64,000 bases of DNA from contig DCCG01000019.1 in NCBI GenBank assembly GCA_002314145.1, positions 176,541 to 240,540 on the forward strand, given 5' to 3'. The stretch is from Thalassolituus sp. UBA1087. GTDB lineage: Bacteria; Pseudomonadota; Gammaproteobacteria; Pseudomonadales; Oceanobacteraceae. The stretch's first letter is position 1. The number at the start of each line of letters is the position of its first letter. The translations under genes and the position numbers were made by a program. The notes beneath the pieces are model-generated. The model did no database searches. It saw only the letters and a program-made list of their open reading frames with translations, and was not told where the DNA came from. This document shows, piece by piece, positions 54,401 to 63,043 of the stretch.

Positions 54401-56433
54401 ATCTGTTTATCCATGCGGACAAACGCACGCATATAAATATGATCGGTATTTTCCGGTAACGCGCGGACGATCTGAGTCATGCCGCCACGGAAATGCATGG
54501 CTTGACTGCCACTGTAAGCCTGGGAGTCATCGACTAATGCATAAACATTGCTGGTCTTGCTGTTAGAGGCGTTATGTACGTAGCTCAGCAGATTGTCCCA
54601 GCCATTGGGTTGGGAATTGATTGCATTATTTTCAAAGGATTCCGAGAACAGAACACCGGTTGGCGCGTCGTCATCCTCATCATCGGCCGGCCAGGTTTGT
54701 ATATAGGCGGCAATGTCGGTGGCGCAGTCTTCGTCACAGAGCGCTGGATTGTAGCTGGGCATTCTTGCCGCAATGTAATCTTTCAGCGCCTGGTCATCAT
54801 CGCCAAATACCGTTTTGCTGGCATCAATAGTGATACGTCCCTGACCTTCTTCACCATGGCAGCCTACACAGGTACTTGTGTAAAGCGTGTTGCCATTGGC
54901 TGCATCCGGGGTGTGGGGTTCGTCGTCACCGTCACCATTACCTGTGTCGCCATCGTCACCATCGGTATCGGCCGGCCAGGTTTGTATAAAGGCTGCAATA
55001 TCGCTGGCACAGTCGTCATCACAAGCTGATGCATTGCGCGGTGGCATGTTGGCGGAAATATAATTTGTCAGCGTCTGGGCATCGTCGCCAAATACTGCTT
55101 TGCTGGCATCAATAGCGATACGACCCTGGCCTTCTTCACCGTGACAACCCACGCAGCTGCTGGTGTACAGAGTGCTGCCATTGGCCGCATCCGGAGTGTG
55201 AGTGTCGCCCCCTGTGTTGCCATCGTCGGTGCCGCCATCGCCATTACCGGTATCGTCGTCACCGCCGCCGTTATCAGTATCACCGCCACCGTTATCAGTA
55301 TCGCCGTCACCGTTATCGGTATCACCGTCGCCGTTATCAGTATCGCCGTCACCGTTATCGGTATCGCCGTCACCGTTATCGGTATCGCCGTCACCGTTAT
55401 CGGTATCGCCGTCACCGTTATCAGTATCGCCGTCGCCGTTATCGGTATCACCGCCGCCGTTATCAGTATCGCCGTCACCGTTATCGGTATCGCCGTCGCC
55501 GTTATCGGTATCGCCGTCACCGTTATCAGTATCGCCGTCGTCGGTATCGCCATTGCCACCGTCAGTGCCGCAACCAATCGGTGCCGTTGCGACCACGATA
55601 TCGTCCATCCATACATCCGATGCACTGGCGCTCAGGTTCTGATAACCAAACATGACGTAATTAAATTTATCACTGAGCCAGTTGGCCGGTAACGGACCGT
55701 TTGCCCAGTCTTCCGGAGCGGTAATGGAGTGAACCAGTTCGCCGTCTACCCACAGGTGCAGTTCATTATAATCTGTGTCGCCATAGAGGCCTGTTTCCAC
55801 GCAATACCAGGTATCCGGCTCCAGTGCCTTACTGTCGGAATTCCAGTGATCCCAGGTTGGCGCAATGTTTCCGGACGAGGCGTAATTGGTTCCCAGGACG
55901 CCCTGGATCTGACCGATACGCACTTCGTTATAGGCGTCCTGAGTTTGTTTGACGCCCATGATATTTTCGTAAGCGTAGTTGTTGAGACCACCGCCCATCT
56001 GTTCAGACAATTTCACATAAGCGCGCATATACAGGCGTTGTGTATTGTCCGGAAGCGCACGAACAATCTGTGTTTCGCTGCCCCTGAAATGAATGGAATG
56101 CGAGCCTGTGTGTGCGGTACTGTCATCAATCACGGCATAGTTACTGCTGCCTGCCGTATTGCTGGTGTTGTAGATATAGCCCAGATAATTGTCCCAGCCC
56201 TGCGGTTGGGTACCTGTCTGGCCCTCTTCGAACGTGTCATAAAACAACACATCCGCATCATTGAGTGTTTCGCTGGTCAGGTAGCCTTTTTGCTGCCGGC
56301 TTTCCTGCTTATTGTTGGTGCTGTTGCTGGCATTACCACTGTCACTGTCAGAGAGATCGGAACCACAGGATGTGACCGTGGTTGCCGCGAGTGGTATTGC
56401 CATGCAGAGAATGAGTTTGCGTATCCTATACAT
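51478..56433 (-). CDS. Giant multi-haem DUF1587/1595/1592/1588/1585 lipoprotein
   Basis: A 1651-residue lipoprotein (lipobox VTSC, Cys about 23). In order: a lectin-like domain (about 55-290); a DTDNGDG linker (about 295-400); two cytochrome c modules with CVGCH at about 425 and 520; a second lectin-like domain (about 595-830), clearly a copy of the first; a second linker; a third haem module with CAGCH near 890; then DUF1587 (LRVLTEEEFTNSIEDL), an inserted carbohydrate-binding-like module (about 1140-1260), DUF1595, DUF1592 (FAAQWLRTDRVL), DUF1588 with CQTCH near 1504, and DUF1585. Function unknown. Four haems and sugar-binding domains suggest an extracellular redox enzyme on polymers (inference). 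Confidence 0.9.
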   Translation of the reverse strand: MYRIRKLILCMAIPLAATTVTSCGSDLSDSDSGNASNSTNNKQESRQQKGYLTSETLNDADVLFYDTFEEGQTGTQPQGWDNYLGYIYNTSNTAGSSNYAVIDDSTAHTGSHSIHFRGSETQIVRALPDNTQRLYMRAYVKLSEQMGGGLNNYAYENIMGVKQTQDAYNEVRIGQIQGVLGTNYASSGNIAPTWDHWNSDSKALEPDTWYCVETGLYGDTDYNELHLWVDGELVHSITAPEDWANGPLPANWLSDKFNYVMFGYQNLSASASDVWMDDIVVATAPIGCGTDGGNGDTDDGDTDNGDGDTDNGDGDTDNGDGDTDNGGGDTDNGDGDTDNGDGDTDNGDGDTDNGDGDTDNGDGDTDNGDGDTDNGDGDTDNGGGDTDNGGGDDDTGNGDGGTDDGNTGGDTHTPDAANGSTLYTSSCVGCHGEEGQGRIAIDASKAVFGDDAQTLTNYISANMPPRNASACDDDCASDIAAFIQTWPADTDGDDGDTGNGDGDDEPHTPDAANGNTLYTSTCVGCHGEEGQGRITIDASKTVFGDDDQALKDYIAARMPSYNPALCDEDCATDIAAYIQTWPADDEDDDAPTGVLFSESFENNAINSQPNGWDNLLSYVHNASNSKTSNVYALVDDSQAYSGSQAMHFRGGMTQIVRALPENTDHIYMRAFVRMDKQMGGVAGDNHEHIMGVKSTMDANNEIRIGQIKGVLGTNEVPTDNIAPTSDEWYAGKAMQANQWYCVETELNADADYDTLNMWVDGELVHSITSDSDWNNGAMGPDWMADKFNYVMFGFHSFSANTPQVWMDDIVVSTEAIGCDPLVTDDDDDDGDTDNGDGDSGNGDGDTDNGDGDSGNGDGDTDNGDGDSGNGDGDTDNDNADAYNGETLYDSMCAGCHGADGSGPVAIDADKHIFGDNQSLTDYIATSMPIGNAAACDADCAADIAAYIDAWDDNDDTGEAGDISYGPRLLRVLTEEEFTNSIEDLTGINIADTFGNATLDAIPADSIVGGFANNTMANIDSGALQSYELVVDKLVDYLAENDFAPAIDCTQFDTGAICAAYVIESYLPKVFRRPLTDDELETYQELLASDYSGGDAHESMALILRTAFTSPQFLYRDETGVSVADLESGTGADSEYEQSGDIQTLIDSSEPATLSIYNQKGSNASFSGDDLVVITLKATKGAENGLWPTLAMQSNNVEIARMEITHTYDKTYTFHVTELSGNGYFAVINQQTGAPDEYKGGHDLIISRLEVSPAVKKEVVLPEEELDDDAYVLTQYQLASYLAFTYTGSTPDDELLQAAARDELQTDEQIANQVERLLHTDRARDHFGDFAAQWLRTDRVLNITKDTELYPGFTPEVRKAMAEEVRDVFNHVVLDEQEPFTAMYDGSFTFANQVLADFYGFGGVTGDSMQKVTNLTDRAGLVTSGAFLAVHAHEQETGPILRAAYFRRQFLCQYVPAPPTGVAIDGTDFDAMREEARVEWEAYLEEHDGKATARRKYAFQTSSSSCQTCHAEMINPLGFGFEDFDAVGMPQAVDYNGLPVDASGTLFGVTATDDGDAITFDGAKDLAHSIAGLDTTRQCFVDTAFRLAMGTAPTWLDRTMTIELSADEIANYTRETDELDQKMVESGNSTIELLKALGTMDSVRYRKNVERN
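53808..53950 (-). repeat. Tandem repeat linker 2 (Asp/Gly/Asn/Ser, 42-bp unit)
   Basis: In the coding frame of the giant haem lipoprotein. Units alternate DTDNGDG and DSGNGDG, about three and a half 14-residue units. The nucleotide repeats are nearly identical and keep the frame, so the tract is prone to length change. Acidic Asp/Asn/Gly repeats may bind calcium. Confidence 0.8.
55250..55555 (-). repeat. Tandem repeat linker 1 (DTDNGDG, 21-bp unit)
   Basis: About fourteen consecutive 7-residue units, DTDNGDG with occasional DTDNGGG, encoded by 21-bp repeats that differ mainly at wobble positions. It joins the first lectin-like domain to the first haem modules. Repeat number is a likely site of slippage and strain variation. 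Confidence 0.85.
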
Positions 56434-57400
56434 GTTTTTATACGTCCTGAGTGATTGCTGGTTATTGAAAGTGGCAGGAGCGTATAAATATCTTTTTGGC
56501 GTTACTTAAACTCACGTCTCATTTTTGAATTTGGTAAATTTTAAAAACCCCGGAATAACGGCGTTTGTTTATCGATATGGTTTAGTCATCAGGTCGGGTT
56601 TTTATTGTTTGATTCTTAACATTTAAGAAGGGTCTGGCGTGATTAAATCATACTTTCAGAGGGTGTATGTGAGGCCAATGCAAGGTTGTGTCGTAATTTA
56701 CCCTAAAGATATTACTGATATTAATTATTGTTGAATAATTCAGTCGGGTTTATTTTATATCCGCTCAGCAGCCATTCAGCAGTTTTATGAAGTTATTCTT
56801 TCAGATGTACTTATATAGCCAGTAATTTTTTGTGTCGTTATTTGGCTGATAAATATTTCATTTAAATAAAGTTGAATGCTTTGCTTGGTTTTTATGGATT
56901 ATTACAGTCAATATTTCTCTTATAAGTTGAATGGCGTACACAGCGTAAATTTCTGAGCGGGTGGTGACTGACTGCAGCAGATTCTTTATTGCCTATTGTA
57001 TTGACGTGTTGCATTGAGGTGCTGTGATCGTGGAAGGCCTGAATTGAACCTTTTCAGAGCGCAGTAAATTTGGGTGTATAATGTGCAGGATTACCTGGTG
57101 CTGAAGTTAAAAAAAAGCGTCTGCAGACACTTTTAATTGCATGGCTATAATTCATCCTTTATCAGGTATTTTGTATTCCGGTCAGTATTCAAAGCGTCGG
57201 GATATTTCCCCGTTGGTTGCTCTGCAGTTTTGATAGGCAATATATTCCGATGCAGGTTTTATTCAGCTGATCAGCCATGGCTTGCTGAAAAATCACGTCA
57301 ATATTACGTCTTATTTTCTGATATTTTTTCTTTGCCACCAGAGCATCATACCGGCCAGCGCTCTATATCTGAGCGCTGGCGATTCATGAGGTTTAAGTCA
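56434..57400. other. 967-bp AT-rich intergenic region
   Basis: Strikingly AT-rich compared with its surroundings and without a credible gene. It must hold the promoter of the giant lipoprotein near 56450-56520. A GTCTGCAGAC palindrome near 57120 lies between an A-run and a T-run and could end transcription. An open frame at 57137-57460 has poor codon use, no ribosome site and overlaps the DUF411 gene, so I do not call it. Confidence 0.6.
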
Positions 57401-57847
57401 TTACTGCTGATCTTTACGGTTAATGCTGGCATATATCTCTGCGCTGCCATCCTGTTTTAACAGCAACACTTTGTAGGGCATAAATTTATCACCCATTTCC
57501 ATGCCCGGGCTGCCCACCGGCATGGCCGGTACACTTAAGCCGATAGCGCCCGTCGGTGGCGCGGCAAGAAACTGCTGTACGTATCTGGCCGGTACATGAC
57601 CTTCAAATATAAAGCCGTTTTCTGACACCGCGGTATGACAGGAGCGGTATTGCGGACGTATGTGATAGCTGGCTTTAACGCCGGAAAGATCCCGGGGATG
57701 CTTTACATGGGAATCAAATCCCTCCCCCTTCATATGATCAATCCAGTCGCCACAGCAACCGCAGGTGGGGCTTTTATACACCGTCAGTTCGCTTGCAGCG
57801 ACTAACGGTGCGAAGGTAATCAACGCGGACATAAGCAGGGTTTTCAT
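57401..57847 (-). CDS. DUF411 periplasmic metal-binding protein
   Basis: A 148-residue protein with a signal peptide (cleavage near LVAAS). The mature start, LTVYKSPTCGCCGDWIDHMK, gives the CxCC metal site characteristic of DUF411. Other conserved pieces are SCHTAV, VEGHVPA-like FEGHVPARYV and a Met-rich VPAMPVGSPGMEMG. DUF411 proteins occur in copper and silver resistance loci. Here it follows copB, so a role in copper handling is well supported by context. Confidence 0.9.
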   Translation of the reverse strand: MKTLLMSALITFAPLVAASELTVYKSPTCGCCGDWIDHMKGEGFDSHVKHPRDLSGVKASYHIRPQYRSCHTAVSENGFIFEGHVPARYVQQFLAAPPTGAIGLSVPAMPVGSPGMEMGDKFMPYKVLLLKQDGSAEIYASINRKDQQ

Positions 57848-57875
57848 GATTGGTTGCCCTCTGAATTAATAACGC

Positions 57876-57894
57876 TTCTGACCGCAGGTCAGAA
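57876..57894 (-). other. Hairpin over the copB stop codon
   Basis: TTCTGACC (57876-57883) and GGTCAGAA (57887-57894) pair perfectly around GCA, spanning the copB stop codon. It could reduce read-through into the DUF411 gene or protect the upstream mRNA. No strong T-run. Confidence 0.35.
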
Positions 57895-58980
57895 CCAGAA
57901 TTTTACCCCGGCCAGATAATGGGTATCGGTTACCGGTTCGCCTTCGTCTTCTGCCGCATCGGCGGTATCACCGAATGCGGTTGTCCATTCCACTCCGGCG
58001 TAAGGTGCAAACTGACGGCTGAATTCATAGCGCAGGCGGAACCCCAGCGCACCATTGGTAAAGCCGGAATACATGCCGTTGTCTTCATCGTCTTTGCCGT
58101 AAGCGGTTAATTCAGCGCGGCTCTGCAGTACCAGGCGTTGGGTAAATAACAGCTCGTATTCGGCTTCGCCGGACAGAGCCGTACGGCCTTCGTCACCGAT
58201 ATAAAAGGTCAGATCGGTTTCAAACCAGTAAGGTGCCAGGCCCTGAATGCCCAGCGCTAACCACTGCCGGTCTTTGCCTTCATCGCCGTTGTAAGTATCA
58301 AACTTTGCACCCAGCAAGGTATCAAAAAAGCTGCTGACCGCGTGATTCCAGAGAACTTCGGTTTCGGCTTCTTCCAGCGAGCCATCGGCGAACTCACCTT
58401 CGGCATTAATCTGCAGGCGGTTCCATGTGGTGCCGTACCAGGCGCTGAGGTCGTAAGCGCCACGGTCGTCATCCGGCTCGTATTCCAGCCGGTCACCAAT
58501 CACAGACCAGAATCTGTGTTCGTCGGCCATACGCAGCTGGCGCGGACCCGGCAAGGCATATGGGCCTTTGCTCAGTGTTAAGCCCCCGGAATAGGCATGC
58601 GGGTCACGCTGATGTGATACCTGAGTGTCGCCGGCTGGCTCTGTGTTTGTCGCTGTGGGCTCGCCCGGTATGTCATGGTGCGTGTTGCTGTGGACGTCGT
58701 GATGCATTTCGCCCTGTATGTCGTGGTGTATATCGCCGTCCATGTCGTGAGTCATACCATGAGCCATATCGTCAGTCATCGCATCATGGCTCGCCTCGTC
58801 ATGCATTCCTTCATGCATATTCTCATGCATTTCTTCATACGTTCCGTCATGCATTCCGTCATGTACAACTCCGTTCATATCAGCGGCCTGCGCGGGCAGG
58901 CTGAACAGGGCGCTTGTGCTGACACTGATTGCCAGTGCCAGTAAATGTCTTTTCATGGTGTTGTGATTAATGGATTTCAT
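57889..58980 (-). CDS. copB: Copper resistance protein B (outer membrane)
   Basis: A 363-residue protein. After a signal peptide (FSLPAQA) comes an 80-residue region packed with His, Met and Asp in repeated MHDG, MHEN, MTDD, IHHD units, a metal sponge. The CopB barrel domain follows from about residue 145: EHRFWSVIGDRLEYEPDDD, and ends DTHYLAGVKFWF with an aromatic residue. CopB sits in the outer membrane and helps sequester or extrude copper. Its ATG overlaps the copA stop by 4 bp (ATGA). Confidence 0.92.
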   Translation of the reverse strand: MKSINHNTMKRHLLALAISVSTSALFSLPAQAADMNGVVHDGMHDGTYEEMHENMHEGMHDEASHDAMTDDMAHGMTHDMDGDIHHDIQGEMHHDVHSNTHHDIPGEPTATNTEPAGDTQVSHQRDPHAYSGGLTLSKGPYALPGPRQLRMADEHRFWSVIGDRLEYEPDDDRGAYDLSAWYGTTWNRLQINAEGEFADGSLEEAETEVLWNHAVSSFFDTLLGAKFDTYNGDEGKDRQWLALGIQGLAPYWFETDLTFYIGDEGRTALSGEAEYELLFTQRLVLQSRAELTAYGKDDEDNGMYSGFTNGALGFRLRYEFSRQFAPYAGVEWTTAFGDTADAAEDEGEPVTDTHYLAGVKFWF

Positions 58981-60803
58981 ACGACAGCCACCTCGCGGAA
59001 CATGCCTGCGTCCATATGGAAAGCCAGATGACAGTGCCAGGCCCAGCGTCCCACTTCTTCCGGTGTGGTCAGAAAGCTGATGCGCTGCGCTGGCTGCACC
59101 TGAATGGTATGACGGCGTGCGAGTAGTTCACCGGTGGACGTTTCCAGATCGCTCCACATACCGTGCAAATGCATGGGATGAGTCATCATCGTATCGTTCT
59201 GCAGAATAATCCGGACACGTTCGCCGCGTTTCATCGCCACCGGCGTGCTGTCACCGAATTCCACGCCATCGAATGACCAGGAATAGCGTTCCATATTGCC
59301 GGTTAAATGCAGCTCCATTTCACGGCCGGGCACACGTTTGTCATCAAGGACACCCTGCCGTGATCTGAGATCAGAGTGGGTTAATACTTTGTGCCCCGCA
59401 GGGCGGCGACCTTTCTGGCTCAGGGCGCGCAGACCGACGCCCGGGTCATCCAGGTTGGTGCGTGGTGTGTCGACCAGCATGTCGACTTTGCCGCCGGTTT
59501 CTGTGCTGGCGTGACGTACCGTCTGAGAAGGTCGGGCCAGCGGATTCACCGGCATGCCGTTCATAGGCTCAGTGTGATTCATCTGTGCATGATCCATATG
59601 AGAAGCATCCATCTGCGAATGGTCCATACCCGGCATATCGTGCATACCACCGTGAGCGCCGTGTTGCATATTGCCCATCATATCCTGCATACCCAGCCAG
59701 TCGACCGGGTCGGTGTCCGGTACCGGGGCGGATAATCCCTGCTGTACGGCGAGGGTGCCGCGGGCGTAACCGGAACGGTCCATGCTCTGGGCGAATATGG
59801 TGTGGGCATCGTCGCTGGGTTTAACAATCACATCGTAGGTTTCACCCGGGCCAAAACGGAATTCGTCCACGCTGACCGGTTCGACCGCCTGACCATCGGC
59901 TTCAACCACGGTCATTTTCAAACCGGGAATGCGCACGTCATAAAATGAATTGCTGGCGGCGTTAATAAAATGCAGACGTACGGATTCGCCACGTTTAAAT
60001 AACCCCGTCCAGTTGCCGGCTGGGGTTGTACCATTCATTAAGTACGTCAGCACACTGCCGGACACGTCGGCGAGATCCGTAGGATTCATGCGCATATGAT
60101 TCCACATGCGGCGTTTCTGCAGTGCACTGGTAAACCCCAGCGCTGAGATATCGTCAAAAAATCCGGCCATGGTGGGCTGGTTGTAGTTATACACATCCGC
60201 CTGGGTTTTGAGGCGCGCGAACACGGCCATCGGATCGTCGTCGGTCCAGTCGCTGAGCTGGATAATATGGGCCCGGTCGGCTTCGGTATTGGCGCCGTCA
60301 CGGGGCTCGACAATCAGGGCGCCATACATGCCGGTCATTTCCTGAAAGCCGGTATGGGAGTGATACCAGTAGGTACCTGTCTGTTGCAGCGGGAAGCGGT
60401 AAACAAAAGTTTCTCCCGGTGCAATACCGCGGTAGCTGAGCCCGGGTACGCCATCCATATCGTGAGGAAGAATAATGCCGTGCCAGTGAATGGAGGTCGG
60501 CACGGACATACGGTTGGTGACCCGTATGGTGACGGTATCGCCTTCCCGCAGGCGCAGGGTGGGGGCGGGAATGGAACCATTAATGCTGGTGGCGCGGCGG
60601 ATGTTGCCGGTGAAATTCACCAGGGTTTCGTCGATCACCAGGTCGATGGTTTTGCCGCTGAGCACCGGGGCCGTGCCGTGTTGGGTATGTCCGGCAGAGG
60701 CCGCACGTCCCAGTGATGGCATGCCGGCCAGAATACCGCCGGCTGCCAGCCCCTGTACAAAGCGCCGCCGGTTAAGCCGCGGCAGCTCAAAATGTTTGCT
60801 CAT
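58977..60803 (-). CDS. copA: Copper resistance multicopper oxidase
   Basis: A 608-residue periplasmic oxidase exported by the Tat route (LNRRRFVQGLA). Copper sites are intact: SIHWHG (about 100), WYHSHTGFQ (about 143), HPMHLHGMW (about 545) and WHCHLAFHMDAGM near the C terminus. A Met- and His-rich insert (about 385-430, MHDMPGMDHSQM) probably binds Cu(I), as in PcoA. It oxidises Cu(I) to less toxic Cu(II). The ATG ending at 60803 was preferred; a TTG 24 bp further up is weaker. Confidence 0.95.
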   Translation of the reverse strand: MSKHFELPRLNRRRFVQGLAAGGILAGMPSLGRAASAGHTQHGTAPVLSGKTIDLVIDETLVNFTGNIRRATSINGSIPAPTLRLREGDTVTIRVTNRMSVPTSIHWHGIILPHDMDGVPGLSYRGIAPGETFVYRFPLQQTGTYWYHSHTGFQEMTGMYGALIVEPRDGANTEADRAHIIQLSDWTDDDPMAVFARLKTQADVYNYNQPTMAGFFDDISALGFTSALQKRRMWNHMRMNPTDLADVSGSVLTYLMNGTTPAGNWTGLFKRGESVRLHFINAASNSFYDVRIPGLKMTVVEADGQAVEPVSVDEFRFGPGETYDVIVKPSDDAHTIFAQSMDRSGYARGTLAVQQGLSAPVPDTDPVDWLGMQDMMGNMQHGAHGGMHDMPGMDHSQMDASHMDHAQMNHTEPMNGMPVNPLARPSQTVRHASTETGGKVDMLVDTPRTNLDDPGVGLRALSQKGRRPAGHKVLTHSDLRSRQGVLDDKRVPGREMELHLTGNMERYSWSFDGVEFGDSTPVAMKRGERVRIILQNDTMMTHPMHLHGMWSDLETSTGELLARRHTIQVQPAQRISFLTTPEEVGRWAWHCHLAFHMDAGMFREVAVV

Positions 60804-60898
60804 CCGTATCACTCCGTCGTCAGACAAGGTTGAATGGGTATAAAGGTCAATATGAGGTCAGGGTAAAGTGCCCTGTCTGACACTGGCATGACTCCAGC

Positions 60899-60914
60899 AT
60901 TACAAAACTGTAAT
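60899..60914. promoter_or_regulatory. Cop-box palindrome between copA and the CusR-type gene
   Basis: ATTACAAAACTGTAAT is a perfect 6-bp inverted repeat (ATTACA/TGTAAT) with a 4-bp spacer. It resembles the CusR/CopR boxes with a TACAA-TTGTA core. It lies in the 181-bp divergent space between copA and the regulator and probably controls both directions. Confidence 0.7.
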
Positions 60915-60984
60915 CCAGGCTCTGGTTTAGCGACATAAGCGCCCGGCCTCAGTCATAATGTACGCTCAAGCGGAGGAGTGAATC

Positions 60985-61671
60985 ATGCGCCTGCTGGTGG
61001 TGGAAGATGAACAGAAGACCGGAGAATATCTGCAACAGGGTCTGACGGAAGCCGGATTTCTGGTGAGTCTGGCGCGCAACGGACTGGACGGCCATCACCA
61101 GGCCATGACCGAAGAATTCGATCTGATTATTCTTGATGTCATGCTGCCGGATGTCGATGGCTGGCGCATACTGAAGTCACTGCGCGAAGCAGAAAAACAG
61201 ACGCCGGTGTTATTTCTGACTGCCCGTGACAGTGTCGAAGACCGGGTTAAAGGTCTGGAGCTGGGAGCGGATGACTATCTGGTGAAACCGTTCGCCTTTG
61301 CGGAATTACTGGCGCGGGTACGCACGCTGCTGCGCCGTGGTCTGTCACCGGCACAGGCCGATCAGCTGACCGTCGCCGACCTGCTGCTGGATATTCCCAA
61401 ACGCAAAGCGTCACGCAGCGGCAAAAAAATTCAGCTCAGCCAGAAAGAATTTTCTCTGCTGGAATTACTGGTCCGGCGACAGGGCGAAGTGCTGACGCGC
61501 TCGTTAATCGCGTCGCAGGTGTGGGATATGAATTTTGATTCCGATACCAATGTTATCGACGTTGCCATCCGCCGGCTGCGCGCCAAAATCGATGAAGGTT
61601 TTGACCCCAGGTTAATTCATACCGTGCGTGGCATGGGGTATAAACTGGATGCGGATGGCAATGAAGAATAA
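60985..61671 (+). CDS. Heavy-metal response regulator (CusR/CopR-type)
   Basis: A 228-residue OmpR-family regulator. The receiver domain has acidic residues E7, D8 and E9, phosphoacceptor D51 (LIILDVMLPDVDG), and the Lys in LVKPFAFAELLARVR. The C-terminal winged helix ends in RLRAKIDEGFDPRLIHTVRGMGYKLD, matching CusR/CopR/IrlR. Downstream it overlaps the kinase gene. With the box at 60899-60914 it should activate copAB under copper stress. Confidence 0.95.
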   Translation: MRLLVVEDEQKTGEYLQQGLTEAGFLVSLARNGLDGHHQAMTEEFDLIILDVMLPDVDGWRILKSLREAEKQTPVLFLTARDSVEDRVKGLELGADDYLVKPFAFAELLARVRTLLRRGLSPAQADQLTVADLLLDIPKRKASRSGKKIQLSQKEFSLLELLVRRQGEVLTRSLIASQVWDMNFDSDTNVIDVAIRRLRAKIDEGFDPRLIHTVRGMGYKLDADGNEE

Positions 61672-63043
61672 GCGCCGGCCGTTGTCACTTACCCTGCGGG
61701 TGCTGGTGTTTGTCAGCATCGCGGTGGGGCTTGGCTTTCTGTTGATTGCCGGGCTGATTCTGCGCTCCATCGAACATCATTTTGCTCAGCAGGATGCCGG
61801 TGAATTAAAGGCGATCGTGCATGTGATTCACGATGTGCTGGCACAGCGCGGCAGCGACGGCGATTTTCTCAGCAAGGAATTACCGGCTCTGGTGGCCGGC
61901 CATCATGGCACCCGCTTTGAAATCCGCGATATGAACGGACTGCTGCTCAACGGCCGGGATTCAGATCAGCCTCTGGCCGGCGAGGCCGTAAAAAGCGTTG
62001 AGGATATCCGCCCGGAAACGCTGACTGTCTGGCAGCGTGACGGACAAACCCTGCGGGGCGTGGTGACGGATGTGCAGACCGCCAGTGGTTCTTACCAGGT
62101 CACAGCCGCCATTAATATGGAATTTCATCTGCAGTTTCTGCAGGGATTCCGCGACAGCCTGTGGTTTATCATGCTGGCGAGCGGGATTTTAACTCTGGTT
62201 GCGGCGGCGTTTGCTGTGTATCAGGGGCATTTGCCGTTACGTGGCCTGAGCCGCAGCATGCGCGAAATTCAGGCCGACCGGCTCGATACCCGCATTGACC
62301 CACAGTCTCTGCCGGCGGAACTGCGTGAACTGGCAGCTTCTTTTAATACCATGTTGGGGCGCCTGCAGCAGGGCTTTGAGCAACTGTCACATTTCTCCTC
62401 CGACATTGCCCACGAATTACGCACCCCACTGACCAGCCTGATGACACAGATACAGGTGACCATCAGTAAACCACGGGATACCAGCGCTTATCGTGAAGCT
62501 CTGTATTCTGCGCTGGAAGAGCTGGAACGGCTGAGCAAAATGGTGGCCGATATGCTGTGGCTGGCGAAGAGTGATAATCAGCAGATAAAACCGGAATCTG
62601 AACGCCTCAACCTGCGCGACGAAATTCAGCAGCTGTTGGATTTTTTTGAAGCTCTGGCGGCGGAAAAGCTGGTTTCCCTGCAGCTGGAAGGTGATGCTCC
62701 GCCGATCTTCGGCGATCGTTCGTTGTTGCTGCGGGCGGTTTCCAACCTGTTGTCCAATGCTCTGCGCTATACGCCGGATGGCCGCTACGTGAAAGTGACC
62801 CTGGAGCAGCAGGAAAGCAATGTGCTGATCCATGTCGCCAATCCCGGTGACACCATTCCGCCACAACATCTGGATAAATTATTCGACCGTTTCTACCGGG
62901 TTGATCCGTCCCGTCAGCGCCACTCAGAAGGGGCTGGCCTGGGGCTGGCCATTGCCCGCTCAGTGGTGAACGCCCACGGTGGCGATATCCGTGTTTCCTC
63001 TGCTGACGGTATGACCTGTTTTACTGTCCGTTTGCCGCGGTAA
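61655..63043 (+). CDS. Heavy-metal sensor histidine kinase (CusS-like)
   Basis: About 462 residues with transmembrane segments at about 11-35 and 168-190 around a periplasmic metal sensor, HAMP, and the kinase core. The H-box is SDIAHELRTPL with His 253; the ATP domain has NLLSNALRYTPDG, FDRFYRVD and GAGLGLAIARSV. It belongs to the CusS/CopS/IrlS family. Starts at 61655 or 61661 are both possible; both overlap the regulator gene by 11-17 bp. It senses periplasmic Cu(I) or Ag(I) by analogy. Confidence 0.93.
   Translation: MAMKNKRRPLSLTLRVLVFVSIAVGLGFLLIAGLILRSIEHHFAQQDAGELKAIVHVIHDVLAQRGSDGDFLSKELPALVAGHHGTRFEIRDMNGLLLNGRDSDQPLAGEAVKSVEDIRPETLTVWQRDGQTLRGVVTDVQTASGSYQVTAAINMEFHLQFLQGFRDSLWFIMLASGILTLVAAAFAVYQGHLPLRGLSRSMREIQADRLDTRIDPQSLPAELRELAASFNTMLGRLQQGFEQLSHFSSDIAHELRTPLTSLMTQIQVTISKPRDTSAYREALYSALEELERLSKMVADMLWLAKSDNQQIKPESERLNLRDEIQQLLDFFEALAAEKLVSLQLEGDAPPIFGDRSLLLRAVSNLLSNALRYTPDGRYVKVTLEQQESNVLIHVANPGDTIPPQHLDKLFDRFYRVDPSRQRHSEGAGLGLAIARSVVNAHGGDIRVSSADGMTCFTVRLPR

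Noticed and set aside
55250..55555. CRISPR-like regular repeats
   Set aside because: Repeats are contiguous without spacers and lie in frame inside a coding region.
55202..55642. Plus-strand repetitive frames rich in Ser-Pro or Val-Ile opposite the DTDNGDG tract
   Set aside because: They exist only because the 21-bp repeat is open in several frames; the minus-strand frame joins real domains.
57137..57460. Open frame of 107 codons in the AT-rich gap
   Set aside because: No ribosome site, odd residue composition, and 60 bp of overlap with the well-supported DUF411 gene on the other strand.
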